From contig JAFDKD010000005.1 of NCBI GenBank assembly GCA_019307165.1, positions 1 through 22,842 of the forward strand: a stretch of DNA of 22,842 nucleotides. Direction: 5' to 3'. The translations under genes and the position numbers were made by a program. Every line of letters begins with the position of its first letter. The first letter of the stretch is position 1. The stretch is from Deltaproteobacteria bacterium. Lineage in GTDB: Bacteria; Desulfobacterota; DSM-4660; Desulfatiglandales; Desulfatiglandaceae. Positions 6,170 through 15,388 of this stretch are shown piece after piece. Below the pieces are notes generated by a model. The model saw only the letters and a program-made list of their open reading frames with translations, was not told the origin of the DNA and ran no database searches.

Positions 6170-8554
6170 ATGTCACAAGAACGCGAAACATATGTCGCCT
6201 CGGACATCAAGGTCCTTGAGGGACTCCAGGCCGTACGCAAGCGGCCGGCCATGTATATTGGAAACACATCTTCATCAGGACTTCATCACCTGGTCTACGA
6301 GGTGGTGGATAACAGCATAGACGAGGCATTGGCGGGATATTGCGACCGTATCGACATCAAGTTGTTGGGCGACAACAGCGTCATTATTTCGGACAACGGG
6401 CGCGGTATCCCGGTCGATATGCATGAAACGGAAAATATGCCGGCCCTCGAGGTGGTGATGACCAAGCTGCATGCGGGGGGTAAATTCGACAACAAGACCT
6501 ATAAGGTGGCGGGAGGACTCCATGGCGTCGGCGTTTCGGTTGTGAATGCCCTTTCCGAGTACCTTGAGGTCGAAGTCTACAGGGATAATAAAATCCATTA
6601 CCAGCGATACGAAAAGGGAAAGACCAAAACCCCGGTGGAGTTGCGGGGAGCAACCGAGAAACGCGGGACCCGCATCCACTTTATGCCGGACGACGGCATC
6701 TTAGACGCGACCGATTTCGATGTGGATATTATTTCCCGAAGGATGCGGGAGTTGGCATTTCTCACAAAGGGCGTGAGGATATGCATCTCGGACGAAAAGA
6801 CGGGGAAGAAAACAGACTACATGTATGAGGGCGGCATCATTTCCTTTGTGGAATACCTCAATAAAAACCGCGAGGTCCTCCATCGAAAACCGATGTACAT
6901 TACCGGTGAAAAAGGAGGTGTTCTTATGGAAATCGCCCTTCAGTATAACAATTCCTATAAAGAGAACATCTTTACTTTTGCAAATAATATTAACACGAGA
7001 GAAGGTGGAACCCATTTAAGCGGATTCAAGGCGGCGCTCACCCGGAGCATCAACCAGTATTTAAGCAAGTCGCCCTTTTCCAAAAACTTCAAAAATAATC
7101 TGGGAGGAGATGACGTCCGGGAAGGGTTAACGGCCGTGATCAGCGTTCAACTGCCCAGCCCGCAGTTCGAGGGGCAGACCAAAACCAAGCTGGGCAACAG
7201 CGAGGTCAAAGGCCTTGTGGAAAATCTCGTAAATGATGGGTTGAGCAGTTTTTTTGAGGAAAACCCTTCTACGATCAAAACCGTTCTTTCAAAGGTGATT
7301 GACGCGGCGCGTGCCAGGGAGGCGGCTCGAAAGGCAAGGGACCTTGCTCGCCGGAAGGGCATCTTGTCCGACCATTCGCTTCCTGGAAAACTGGCCGATT
7401 GCCAGGAAAGAGATGCAAGCCGCAGTGAAATATTCATCGTGGAGGGCGATTCGGCGGGCGGTTCGGCCAAGCAGGGCCGCGATCGAAAAAATCAGGCCAT
7501 TCTGCCGCTCAAGGGCAAGATTCTAAATGTGGAAAAGGCGCGGTTCGACAAGATGATTTCAAGCGAGGAAATTCGGACCATGATTACGGCCCTTGGCGCC
7601 GGGATCGGCAAAGAGGATTTCAATATCGAGAAGTTGCGCTACCACAAGGTCATTATCATGACGGACGCGGACGTGGACGGGTCCCATATTCGCACCCTGC
7701 TTCTGACCTTTTTCTTTCGCCAGATGCCGGAACTCATCGACCAAGGGTATCTCTATGTGGCCCAACCGCCCCTCTATCGCGTCGTGTCGGGAAAAAAGGA
7801 GATGTTTATCAAGGATGAAGACGGTTTCAACGATTTCCTCTTGAAGCGGATTGCCGAGAAGGAGACCGTGTATCTGGATGGCGGAGACGAAGTTTCCGGA
7901 TACCGCCTTGAAAGGCTTCTGGCGGGCGTCATCAAATTCTATGAAAGTATTGCGAAATTGACGCGTCGGGGATACAACCGCCGTTTTGTAGAGTTTCTAG
8001 CCTCGCTGGGGGTCACGGACAAGTTGAAGTTCAAAGACAGGGAATTCATGGAATCCCTTTTCCAAAAACTCGAGGAAAACGGATTTCGAGTTAGCGATAC
8101 CCGTTTTGACGAAGAAGGGGAAAACTATGAGTTCGTGGTAACGGAAATGCAGAACGGCGGCCAGTCATGCGCCGTAAACTGGGAATTTCTGTCTTCTCCC
8201 GAATTAAGACAGGTTTTTAAAATATCCAATCAATTCAATCAGCTGTCTAAGGCAAACTACGGAACCGACGGGAACAGGAAGGAAGTTGACGACCCCCAGC
8301 AGCTTCTTCACGAACTCATGGAAAAAGCCAAAAAAGGCTTGAGTATTCAGCGGTACAAAGGCCTTGGCGAAATGAACCCGGAGCAGTTGTGGGTCACAAC
8401 CATGGACCCTGAGCGCAGGAGGCTGCTCAAGGTTCAGGTGGAGGACGTCGTGGAGGCGGACGACATCTTCACCGTCCTGATGGGCGATAAAGTGGAGCCC
8501 AGGCGGGAATTTATTCAGAACAATGCATTGGAGGTCACGGAGCTGGACATTTAG
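6170..8554 (+). CDS. gyrB: DNA gyrase subunit B
   Basis: The ATPase subunit of gyrase, which introduces negative supercoils with GyrA. The GHKL ATP-binding residues appear in YEVVDNSIDEA (E44, N48 region) and DNGRGIP (75-81). The TOPRIM domain carries E425 (EGDSAGG) and D499/D501/D503 (TDADVDGSH). The C-terminal tail has QRYKGLGEMN. At 794 residues it has the long insert before the tail that is typical of Gram-negative GyrB (E. coli 804). It begins one base after the dnaN stop, with GAGGG as a likely ribosome binding site inside the dnaN end. Confidence 0.97.
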   Translation: MSQERETYVASDIKVLEGLQAVRKRPAMYIGNTSSSGLHHLVYEVVDNSIDEALAGYCDRIDIKLLGDNSVIISDNGRGIPVDMHETENMPALEVVMTKLHAGGKFDNKTYKVAGGLHGVGVSVVNALSEYLEVEVYRDNKIHYQRYEKGKTKTPVELRGATEKRGTRIHFMPDDGILDATDFDVDIISRRMRELAFLTKGVRICISDEKTGKKTDYMYEGGIISFVEYLNKNREVLHRKPMYITGEKGGVLMEIALQYNNSYKENIFTFANNINTREGGTHLSGFKAALTRSINQYLSKSPFSKNFKNNLGGDDVREGLTAVISVQLPSPQFEGQTKTKLGNSEVKGLVENLVNDGLSSFFEENPSTIKTVLSKVIDAARAREAARKARDLARRKGILSDHSLPGKLADCQERDASRSEIFIVEGDSAGGSAKQGRDRKNQAILPLKGKILNVEKARFDKMISSEEIRTMITALGAGIGKEDFNIEKLRYHKVIIMTDADVDGSHIRTLLLTFFFRQMPELIDQGYLYVAQPPLYRVVSGKKEMFIKDEDGFNDFLLKRIAEKETVYLDGGDEVSGYRLERLLAGVIKFYESIAKLTRRGYNRRFVEFLASLGVTDKLKFKDREFMESLFQKLEENGFRVSDTRFDEEGENYEFVVTEMQNGGQSCAVNWEFLSSPELRQVFKISNQFNQLSKANYGTDGNRKEVDDPQQLLHELMEKAKKGLSIQRYKGLGEMNPEQLWVTTMDPERRRLLKVQVEDVVEADDIFTVLMGDKVEPRREFIQNNALEVTELDI

Positions 8555-8664
8555 GTCGTGTCCAGCTGGACCCGGAAATGATATTCCATCGCACTGTTTT
8601 CACCAGGGTGTAAATAGCTCTGCGGGGCGGACAGGCGCCGGAAATTAATATTTGGAGAAACGCA

Positions 8665-11085
8665 ATGTCAGCGGAGTTGCATGAATATACGGTCAATATC
8701 GAAGACGAGATGAAAAAATCCTACCTCGAATATTCCATGAGCGTCATCGTGGGGCGGGCCCTGCCCGATATTCGAGACGGTCTGAAGCCGGTGCACCGTC
8801 GTGTCCTGTACGGCATGCACGACCTCAAGAACTATTTTAATCGCTCATTCAAGAAATCCGCGCGCGTCGTGGGGGACGTGATCGGCAAGTATCACCCACA
8901 CGGGGATGCGGCGGTCTACGATACCATCGTTCGTTTGGCCCAGGATTTTTCCATGCGTTACCCGATGGTGGATGGCCAGGGCAATTTCGGTTCGGTGGAC
9001 GGCGACCCCCCGGCGGCCATGCGGTATACGGAAGTTCGCATGACGCAACTGGCGCAGGATTTTCTTTCGGACATCGAAAAGGAGACCGTCGATTTTGTTC
9101 CCAACTACGACGACAGTCTCCTGGAGCCGGTGATCCTGCCCAGCACCATACCCAACCTGCTGATTAACGGGACATCGGGCATCGCCGTGGGCATGGCCAC
9201 GAATATCCCGCCCCACAATCTCACCGAAGTGTGCGAGGCCATATTCAAGTTGATCGAAGAGCCCGACGTAACCGTAGAGGCGTTAAACCGGCTGATAACC
9301 GGCCCGGACTTTCCTACGGCGGGTTTTATACTGGGCAGAACGGGAATCCGGGAGGCATACAAGACCGGCAGGGGAATCATCAAGATGCGGGCACGCGCTT
9401 TCGTGGAAAAGGTTGGAAAGTCGCGGGAGCGGGTGGTGATCTCCGAGATCCCCTATCAGGTGAATAAGGCAAGGTTGCTGGAGAAAATCGCGGATCTGGT
9501 CAAGGACAAACGGGTCGAAGGCGTGTCCGATGTCAGGGATGAATCGGACCGGGACGGCATGCGGATTGTGATAGAGGTGAAGCGGGACGGACAGGCCATG
9601 GTCATCCTTAACCGTTTGTACAAGTACACGCAGATGGAGACCTCGTTCGGAATCATAATGCTGGCCATCGTCAACGGAAAACCCGAAGTGCTGACCCTTA
9701 AGGAAATTCTTCAGCACTTCATCGTCCACCGCCGCGAAATGATCGTTCGGCGGTCCATCTACGACCTGCGAAAAGCGGAGGAGCGGGCCCACATTCTGGA
9801 AGGATTGAAAAAGGCGCTCGATTTCCTGGATGACGTGATCGAGTTGATCCGGTCGTCCTCTGACCCGAAGGAGGCAAAAAGGCGCCTCATGGCGGAGTTT
9901 GAATTTTCAGACCTCCAGGCCCAGGCGATTCTCGATATGCGCCTTCAACGTCTCACGGGGCTGGAGCGAGAAAAGATAAACGCCGAATATCAGGACCTGA
10001 TCAAAAGCATTGCCCGCTTCAAGTCGATCCTGGAAAATCCCAACATGGTCCTGCAGATTATCAAGGAAGAGACGCAGGCCATCCAGGAAAAATATGGCGA
10101 CGAGCGCCGAACGGAGATCCTGGAAGACCAGGGGGACATCGACCTGGAAGACCTGATCGCCGAGGAAGACATGGTGGTCACCATCAGCCATGGGGGGTAT
10201 ATCAAGCGCAATCCCATCAGCCTTTACAGGGCCCAGCGCCGTGGAGGAAAAGGCCTGACCGGAGTCAAGACAAAGGCGGAGGATTTTGTCTCGATGCTGT
10301 TTGTGGCCTCGTCCCACGATTACCTTCTCTTTTTTACGAATCTGGGAAAGGTTTACTGGAAAAAGGTCCACGAGGTTCCCGAAGCGGGACGAATGTCGCG
10401 GGGCAAGGCGATCGTCAACCTCCTGGACCTGCAGAAAAACGAGCGGGTGGCCACCACCCTGGCGTTGAGGGGCTTCGAGGAGGCCAAATACGTGGTCATG
10501 GCCACCAAGGACGGATTGGTCAAGAAGACCCCGCTTGAGCAGTACAGCCATCCCCGGGTGAACGGCATCGTCGCGCTTAAAATCGTTGAAGGAGACGAGC
10601 TTATCGGCGCACGGGTGTCCAATGGGGATCACGATATCTTTCTGACCACCCGGCAGGGTAAATCTATCCGGTTCCATGAGCGGGACCTGAGAGCCATGGG
10701 ACGTGTGGCGGCCGGCAATATCGGCATTCGCATGGCCCCGATGGATGAAGTCGTGGGCATGGAGGTCCTCGAGGAAGGGGCGACCATCCTGACGGTAACG
10801 GAAAACGGGTACGGAAAACGTACGCACACGGAAGAATATCGCCGCCAGTCAAGAGGCGGTAAAGGCATTCTCACCATCAAGACCAGCGAAAGGAACGGGC
10901 TGGTGGTGTTTTCCTATCAGGTCAGCGAACAGGACGAACTCATGATCATCGCCGGCAGCGGAAAAATCATCCGGCTGAGAGTGGCGGATATATCGGTTAT
11001 CGGAAGAAACACCCAGGGGGTTCGCCTGATTCACTTGGCCGACGGCAAGAAGGTGATGGGTGTGGCCAAATTGATGGATGAATAA
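8665..11085 (+). CDS. gyrA: DNA gyrase subunit A
   Basis: The DNA-cleaving subunit of gyrase. The catalytic tyrosine is Y121 (AMRYTEVRM). The C-terminal wrapping domain contains the gyrase-specific GyrA box QRRGGKG (524-530) and a degenerate copy QSRGGKG (728-734), which distinguishes it from ParC. Length is 806 residues (E. coli 875). In the quinolone-resistance region the position of E. coli Ser83 is Ala82 (GDAAVYD), with the Asp87 equivalent D86 kept. ATG 8665 has GGAG eight bases upstream. It follows gyrB after 110 bases with no terminator seen, so probably the same operon. Confidence 0.97.
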   Translation: MSAELHEYTVNIEDEMKKSYLEYSMSVIVGRALPDIRDGLKPVHRRVLYGMHDLKNYFNRSFKKSARVVGDVIGKYHPHGDAAVYDTIVRLAQDFSMRYPMVDGQGNFGSVDGDPPAAMRYTEVRMTQLAQDFLSDIEKETVDFVPNYDDSLLEPVILPSTIPNLLINGTSGIAVGMATNIPPHNLTEVCEAIFKLIEEPDVTVEALNRLITGPDFPTAGFILGRTGIREAYKTGRGIIKMRARAFVEKVGKSRERVVISEIPYQVNKARLLEKIADLVKDKRVEGVSDVRDESDRDGMRIVIEVKRDGQAMVILNRLYKYTQMETSFGIIMLAIVNGKPEVLTLKEILQHFIVHRREMIVRRSIYDLRKAEERAHILEGLKKALDFLDDVIELIRSSSDPKEAKRRLMAEFEFSDLQAQAILDMRLQRLTGLEREKINAEYQDLIKSIARFKSILENPNMVLQIIKEETQAIQEKYGDERRTEILEDQGDIDLEDLIAEEDMVVTISHGGYIKRNPISLYRAQRRGGKGLTGVKTKAEDFVSMLFVASSHDYLLFFTNLGKVYWKKVHEVPEAGRMSRGKAIVNLLDLQKNERVATTLALRGFEEAKYVVMATKDGLVKKTPLEQYSHPRVNGIVALKIVEGDELIGARVSNGDHDIFLTTRQGKSIRFHERDLRAMGRVAAGNIGIRMAPMDEVVGMEVLEEGATILTVTENGYGKRTHTEEYRRQSRGGKGILTIKTSERNGLVVFSYQVSEQDELMIIAGSGKIIRLRVADISVIGRNTQGVRLIHLADGKKVMGVAKLMDE

Positions 11086-11157
11086 CGGCGTTTTTCGAAT
11101 ATTCCCACGGGCCGGAGTAAGTCGGTTGTTGGGGTGGGTGCGCGATGTTTAAAAAAA

Positions 11158-12186
11158 ATGGCTGATGAGACACACGAAATAAGCAGGGTGGCGGTAATAG
11201 GAGCAGGCAGCTGGGGGACCGCACTGGCCAATTTACTGGCCGAAAAAGGGTTGGATATCGACTTGTGGGTCCGGGAGGAGGAGGTTCGCCGTCAAATCAG
11301 CGGAGAGCGGGTGAACGGCCTCTTTTTGCCCGGGGTGGCGTTGAGTGAGCGGCTCAATCCCGTCGGAACCTTTGAAGAGGCCCTGTCGGGCAAGGAACTG
11401 GCTCTCCTGGTGGTTCCGTCCCATGTGTTCCGGGACGTCCTTACCCGGATGAAACCCTGTCTGGCACCTGGGATGGAATTGATAGCCGCCACCAAGGGGA
11501 TAGAAAACGAAACCCTGATGGTTATGTCCCAGGTAGCCGAAAGCGTCCTGCCGGAGCGTTTCTGCAGGCGTTTTTCGTGTCTTGCCGGCCCCAGTTTTGC
11601 GGTGGAGGTCGCAAAGCGTTATCCAACGGCCGTTACCATCGGTTGCCCGGACCGGGACCATGCCGAACGGCTGCAGCGCCTTTTTTCCCAGGAAAATTTC
11701 AGGGTTTATGTCAGCCACGATCTCATGGGGGTCCAGCTTGGGGGCGCCCTTAAAAACGTTATTGCCATTGCGGCCGGCGCGGCCGACGGTCTGGGTTTCG
11801 GCCATAATGCGCGCGCCGCGCTGATTACTCGGGGCCTGGCGGAAATCACCCGGTTGGGCGTGGCCCTGGGGGCCACGCCGTTGACATTTGCAGGATTGGC
11901 CGGCATGGGTGATCTGGTCCTGACCTGCACGGGGGACCTCAGCAGAAATCGAACTGTGGGCCTGCAAATCGGCGAGGGAAAGAGCCTTGATGACATCACA
12001 GCGGGCATGAGCATGGTCGCGGAGGGCGTCAAGACATCCCGCTCCGCATATGCCCTTTCCAGAAAAGTGGGCGTCGATATGCCCATCATTCAACAGGTGT
12101 ACGAGATCCTTTGGGAAAAAAAGGACCCCAGGGCGGCGGTCAAAGAGTTGATGACGCGGGAATTGAAGGTTGAGCTGGAGCATTGA
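11158..12186 (+). CDS. gpsA: Glycerol-3-phosphate dehydrogenase [NAD(P)+]
   Basis: Reduces dihydroxyacetone phosphate to sn-glycerol-3-phosphate for phospholipid synthesis. The Rossmann loop GAGSWGTALA is at about residues 15-24. The catalytic-lysine region LGGALKNVIAIAAG and the HNARAALITRG segment are typical of GpsA. The product is 342 residues (E. coli 339). ATG 11158 is chosen because the family begins close to the nucleotide loop; a GTG at 11134 would add eight residues, and neither has a strong ribosome binding site. It follows gyrA by 72 bases. PlsY, encoded at 20128-20784, uses its product. Confidence 0.95.
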   Translation: MADETHEISRVAVIGAGSWGTALANLLAEKGLDIDLWVREEEVRRQISGERVNGLFLPGVALSERLNPVGTFEEALSGKELALLVVPSHVFRDVLTRMKPCLAPGMELIAATKGIENETLMVMSQVAESVLPERFCRRFSCLAGPSFAVEVAKRYPTAVTIGCPDRDHAERLQRLFSQENFRVYVSHDLMGVQLGGALKNVIAIAAGAADGLGFGHNARAALITRGLAEITRLGVALGATPLTFAGLAGMGDLVLTCTGDLSRNRTVGLQIGEGKSLDDITAGMSMVAEGVKTSRSAYALSRKVGVDMPIIQQVYEILWEKKDPRAAVKELMTRELKVELEH

Positions 12187-12325
12187 CCCGTGCATCGGCA
12201 TGGTACTTTAGCTAATACCTGCAGGGACCCGTCTCTGGTTTTTTTCACCGCCCGCTTCGCGGTGAATGATAATTGTACAATTTTCCGACACCGTATTTAT
12301 GACGACGGGTACTAGGGATTGACGG

Positions 12326-13117
12326 ATGGAAAAGGCGCTGAATATTGACGATGTCCGAGACAGGCTGAAAAAATCGATTTTCGGGCGGAACATCGTCTTC
12401 CGGGCGCATATGGATTCCACGCACACGCTGGCCAAGAGACTAGCGGGGGAAGGGGCGCCGGAAGGGACGTTGGTGGTGACGGACGAGCAGCGTTCGGGCA
12501 GGGGCCGCATGGGAAGGCGCTGGATGTCACCACCCCATGCAAATCTGTTGTTTTCAATCATTTTGCGCCCACCGTTGCTGGCTGATCAGGTATTTGTGCT
12601 GACCATGACGCTTGCGCTGGCTGCCGTCGATGCCATCCGGGCGGTCTGCGCGGTTTCGGCGGTTATCAAATGGCCCAATGACCTGTACGTGGATGGCGGG
12701 AAGTTGGGAGGAATTCTTACTGAATTTTCGGCCACGGAAAAGACGGTCGATTCGGTGGTGCTGGGCCTGGGGCTCAATGTCAACTGGAACCCGGGGCCTG
12801 ACGGCCTTCCCTATCCGGCCACAAGCCTTCGGAATGAAACGGGAACCCGGGTCCCAAGGGAAGCGTTGCTGTCGGAAATTCTGATTAATTTTGACGCCCA
12901 TATTCAATCCGTTCTGCGCGGGGAGTTGGATTCCGTCTACCACCGATGGAATCGGGCATCCATGCTGCTGGGAAAGCCGGTGGAGGTGAGGATGGACGAG
13001 CGGACCATTTCAGGCCAGGCCCTCAGGATAGACAGGGACGGGTCACTGATCGTCAAAGACGGCGCCGACACGGAGCATCGGATTCTTTGCGGCGATGTGT
13101 CGTTGCGGGGGTCATAA
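12326..13117 (+). CDS. birA: Biotin--[acetyl-CoA-carboxylase] ligase, HTH-less type
   Basis: Attaches biotin to the carboxyl carrier protein through biotinyl-AMP. The motifs GRGRMGRRW (about 58-66) and KWPND (about 113-117), and GGKLGGIL, mark the catalytic domain; a small C-terminal SH3-like domain covers about 215-263. At 263 residues it lacks the N-terminal helix-turn-helix of E. coli BirA (321 residues), so it should be an enzyme only and not a repressor. ATG 12326 has AGGGA about seven bases upstream. The 139-base gap after gpsA contains an 8-bp hairpin but no terminator. Confidence 0.94.
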   Translation: MEKALNIDDVRDRLKKSIFGRNIVFRAHMDSTHTLAKRLAGEGAPEGTLVVTDEQRSGRGRMGRRWMSPPHANLLFSIILRPPLLADQVFVLTMTLALAAVDAIRAVCAVSAVIKWPNDLYVDGGKLGGILTEFSATEKTVDSVVLGLGLNVNWNPGPDGLPYPATSLRNETGTRVPREALLSEILINFDAHIQSVLRGELDSVYHRWNRASMLLGKPVEVRMDERTISGQALRIDRDGSLIVKDGADTEHRILCGDVSLRGS

Positions 13118-13154
13118 ATCAACGCCGCAAATGCGGGAGGAAGGAGATGGAACC

Positions 13155-13331
13155 ATGGCGAGCATTCAACCGAAAGGCGAAAAGCTCAGGAAAGCGATCA
13201 AGTGGATTTCCGAGATATTGCGGGAGGACGAAGGCCGATCGATAGGGGAATTAATTCGGAAAGCCTCCGGTGAGTTCAATCTCTCTCCCAAAGAGGAAGG
13301 ATTCTTGTCGGATTTTTACCAGACATCGTAA
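13155..13331 (+). CDS. 58-aa conserved-looking protein of unknown function
   Basis: Begins MASIQPKG with AAGGAG nine bases before the ATG and ends TAA at 13329-13331. It follows birA by 37 bases on the same strand. It is charged and helical-looking (KLRKAIKWISEILRED), with a final segment FNLSPKEEGFLSDFY. No membrane segment, no Cys. I do not recognise the family. The strong ribosome binding site and good spacing support translation. Confidence 0.7.
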   Translation: MASIQPKGEKLRKAIKWISEILREDEGRSIGELIRKASGEFNLSPKEEGFLSDFYQTS

Positions 13332-13351
13332 CACAGGAATACATCGCGCCT

Positions 13352-13609
13352 TCAGATGTCCACCCAATCATCTTCCTTTTCTTTGCGCAGTGCATTTACG
13401 ACAATTGTGAAAAAAACCCAGACAACGGCAATGAACGCGATAAAACCGGCCGCGATAGGCAACCAAGATCCGTTTCGGTGTATAGCGGCCAGGCCTGTCC
13501 AAATGGACACGGCGGAAACAAACCCGATATAAACGACAATCAGGAGGAAGGGGACGGCCAGGCACACCAGGAAAACCCTCCCTACCCGCGCAAATCGATC
13601 ACTCGGCAT
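13352..13609 (-). CDS. Small two-helix membrane protein overlapping dnaA2
   Basis: 85 residues with two hydrophobic stretches, about 12-39 and 50-72, and a charged C-terminus (RKEKEDDW). The ATG (plus 13607-13609) lies inside the last codons of dnaA copy 2, overlapping its end by 11 bases in another frame, which suggests translational coupling. No strong ribosome binding site is visible. Family not recognised. It faces the birA-side 58-residue gene tail to tail. Confidence 0.6.
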   Translation of the reverse strand: MPSDRFARVGRVFLVCLAVPFLLIVVYIGFVSAVSIWTGLAAIHRNGSWLPIAAGFIAFIAVVWVFFTIVVNALRKEKEDDWVDI

Positions 13610-14960
13610 GCTTCATTTCATCCAGTTTTCGGTTCAGAAACCGGACCTGCTGTTTCAATTCATTTTCCGTTTTCATTTTATGCGCCACCAACTCCGTGGC
13701 ATACAGCACGGCCGAGTGACTGCGGTTTATGGTTTTTCCGATCCCGGCAAGGGTGCAATCGGTGTGGCGGCGGCACAAATAAACATATACGTTTCTCGGA
13801 TAGGCGTGAACTTTTTTTCTCGACTTAGAACCCAGGGTTTCAGGATCGGCCTTGTAATAGGTGCAGATAAGCTTCCGGATATGCGCCGGCGTAATTGAGG
13901 ATTCGCCGTCGGCAAGGGAGTCGAGGACCCCCTCGGTCAGGTCCCGGTCGATTGTGGCCTTGAGCAGGTCCGATTTTGCCTTAAGGCATTTCAGCGCGCT
14001 TTCCATTTGTCGAACGTCTCGGATCAGACGGGACGCCAAATGGTCTATGATGTCATCCGGAAGGGACATGTTCAACTCCGCCGCCTTGCGGGTGATGATC
14101 ATGGCGCGCGTTTCGTGATCGGGCGGGGAAATGGTGGTGACCAGTCCGGACACGAGGCGTGAAGAAAGAGATTTTGAAAGGCGAGGAATATTTTTGGGCG
14201 GAACCGCACTGGTGAAAACAATCTTTTTTCTTTCGTTGATGAGGGCGTCGAGGGTGTATTCCAGTTCCAGCTGGGTTTTTTCCTTTCCGCTCAAGAAATG
14301 AACTTCTTCGAGAAGAAGCACGTCGCAGGAACGGCGGTATTTCTCTTTGAACGCCTCGATGGCGTTACTCTTGAGGGATGAGACCATCTCATTGGTAAAG
14401 TCTTCGGCCGTCACATAGCGAACCCTTGTCTGCGGGTTGTTTTCAAGCACCGAGTGGCCGACGGCTTGAGCCAAATGCGTCTTACCCAGGCCGGTGCCGG
14501 AAAGCATGAAAAGGGTGTCGTAATCGCAATGGCTCCCGTTGGCGAGGGCTTTTGAAGCGGAGTATGCGAATTCGTTTGAATTTCCGACAATAAATCGATC
14601 AAAGGTAAATTTTCGGTTGAGTTCGCGTTTCAGGGTCCCGCCGTTGCCGGGCATGCTTGAGAACGACAGTTGCCGAGGTTCGGATAAATCAGAAGGAGCC
14701 CAAGTAGCGGCGGTCTTGGGCGGTTCCTGTATTTTCAGGACGACATCAACAGGTGAACCCGCAACGAGATTGATGCGTTCCCGGATGAGAGACAGGTAGT
14801 TTTCCATTACCCAATCTCGAGAGAATTTGTTGGGGCAGGCCAGCACCAGTCTTTCGCCGGTGGTTTCCACGAGGTTGATGGGCTTGATCCACAGGGAAAA
14901 CGTGTTTTTGGGGATTTCCGTGCTAATTTGTCGTTGTATGTCTTCCCAGGTATTGGACAT
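13599..14960 (-). CDS. dnaA2: DnaA paralog 2 with altered DNA-binding signature
   Basis: A second full-length DnaA-family protein, 453 residues from ATG 14960 (MSNTWEDIQRQI, typical domain I). A TTG at 15038 would add 26 residues unlike the family. Domain I about 1-80, AAA+ about 115-335, domain IV about 355-453. The P-loop SGTGLGKT (154-161) is near-canonical and sensor 2 R317 (DVRQMESAL) is kept, as is the arginine-finger candidate R268. But Walker B is EE (218-219) in place of DD, sensor 1 is TSA (250-252) not TSD, and the DNA-binding signature is NRSHSAVLYA in place of GRDHTTVLHA, with one residue deleted before it. It diverges from the noncoding region that holds DnaA-box-like sites. It may be a regulator, co-initiator or the true initiator; the sequence does not decide. 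Confidence 0.92.
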   Translation of the reverse strand: MSNTWEDIQRQISTEIPKNTFSLWIKPINLVETTGERLVLACPNKFSRDWVMENYLSLIRERINLVAGSPVDVVLKIQEPPKTAATWAPSDLSEPRQLSFSSMPGNGGTLKRELNRKFTFDRFIVGNSNEFAYSASKALANGSHCDYDTLFMLSGTGLGKTHLAQAVGHSVLENNPQTRVRYVTAEDFTNEMVSSLKSNAIEAFKEKYRRSCDVLLLEEVHFLSGKEKTQLELEYTLDALINERKKIVFTSAVPPKNIPRLSKSLSSRLVSGLVTTISPPDHETRAMIITRKAAELNMSLPDDIIDHLASRLIRDVRQMESALKCLKAKSDLLKATIDRDLTEGVLDSLADGESSITPAHIRKLICTYYKADPETLGSKSRKKVHAYPRNVYVYLCRRHTDCTLAGIGKTINRSHSAVLYATELVAHKMKTENELKQQVRFLNRKLDEMKHAE

Positions 14961-15344
14961 GGGCCTATGCAAAGCACTCTGATAAGGGGATCGGGTAAAT
15001 GCGCGCAGCCTCGTGAGGCAGGCAGGCAAAAAACACAATAAAGATGAAAATGCGTCGGGTTAGACTTGCGCCGTACGAACCGGGTCGGCGGAACCTTTAT
15101 TCGGGTGATATGATTCAGTCGGGCGATGTTCGATGTTGCCGTTGGTTTTACACAAGGCCGCAATTACCTGTCAAAGGTGGTAAGAAGAAGCCTGGACTTA
15201 GCCGGAGACCCATTTTTAACAGTTTGTAACCTATGCCCCACACAAGGAAATTCCGAGGACATGCCCTAACTTGCCGGGATGAATGAAAAAGTGGGGGCGA
15301 AGATTTTGACCATGAATTCAGCGGGTTACAAAAACAAGATCAGA

Positions 15345-15364
15345 TGTGGAAAGTTTTTTCCACA
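15345..15364. promoter_or_regulatory. Inverted pair of DnaA-box-like sites
   Basis: TGTGGAAA and TTTCCACA face each other across GTTT, an 8-bp perfect inverted repeat. The right arm extended left gives TTTTCCACA, one base from E. coli TTATCCACA. Expected ligand is one or both DnaA proteins. Confidence 0.5.
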
Positions 15365-15388
15365 ATTTAAATCGTCGAATTTCTCCGA

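Noticed and set aside
9907..10827. 306-codon frame antisense to gyrA
   Set aside because: High-GC shadow of a certain gene; protein has no recognisable domain.
11233..12201. 322-codon frame antisense to gpsA
   Set aside because: Shadow frame of gpsA; composition unlike a real protein.
12244..12266. 8-bp hairpin between gpsA and birA
   Set aside because: T residues lie before, not after, the stem on the plus strand and A residues follow on the minus strand, so it is not a terminator.
14961..15038. 26-residue N-terminal extension of DnaA2 from TTG
   Set aside because: No ribosome binding site and no similarity to DnaA domain I, which begins at the ATG at 14960.
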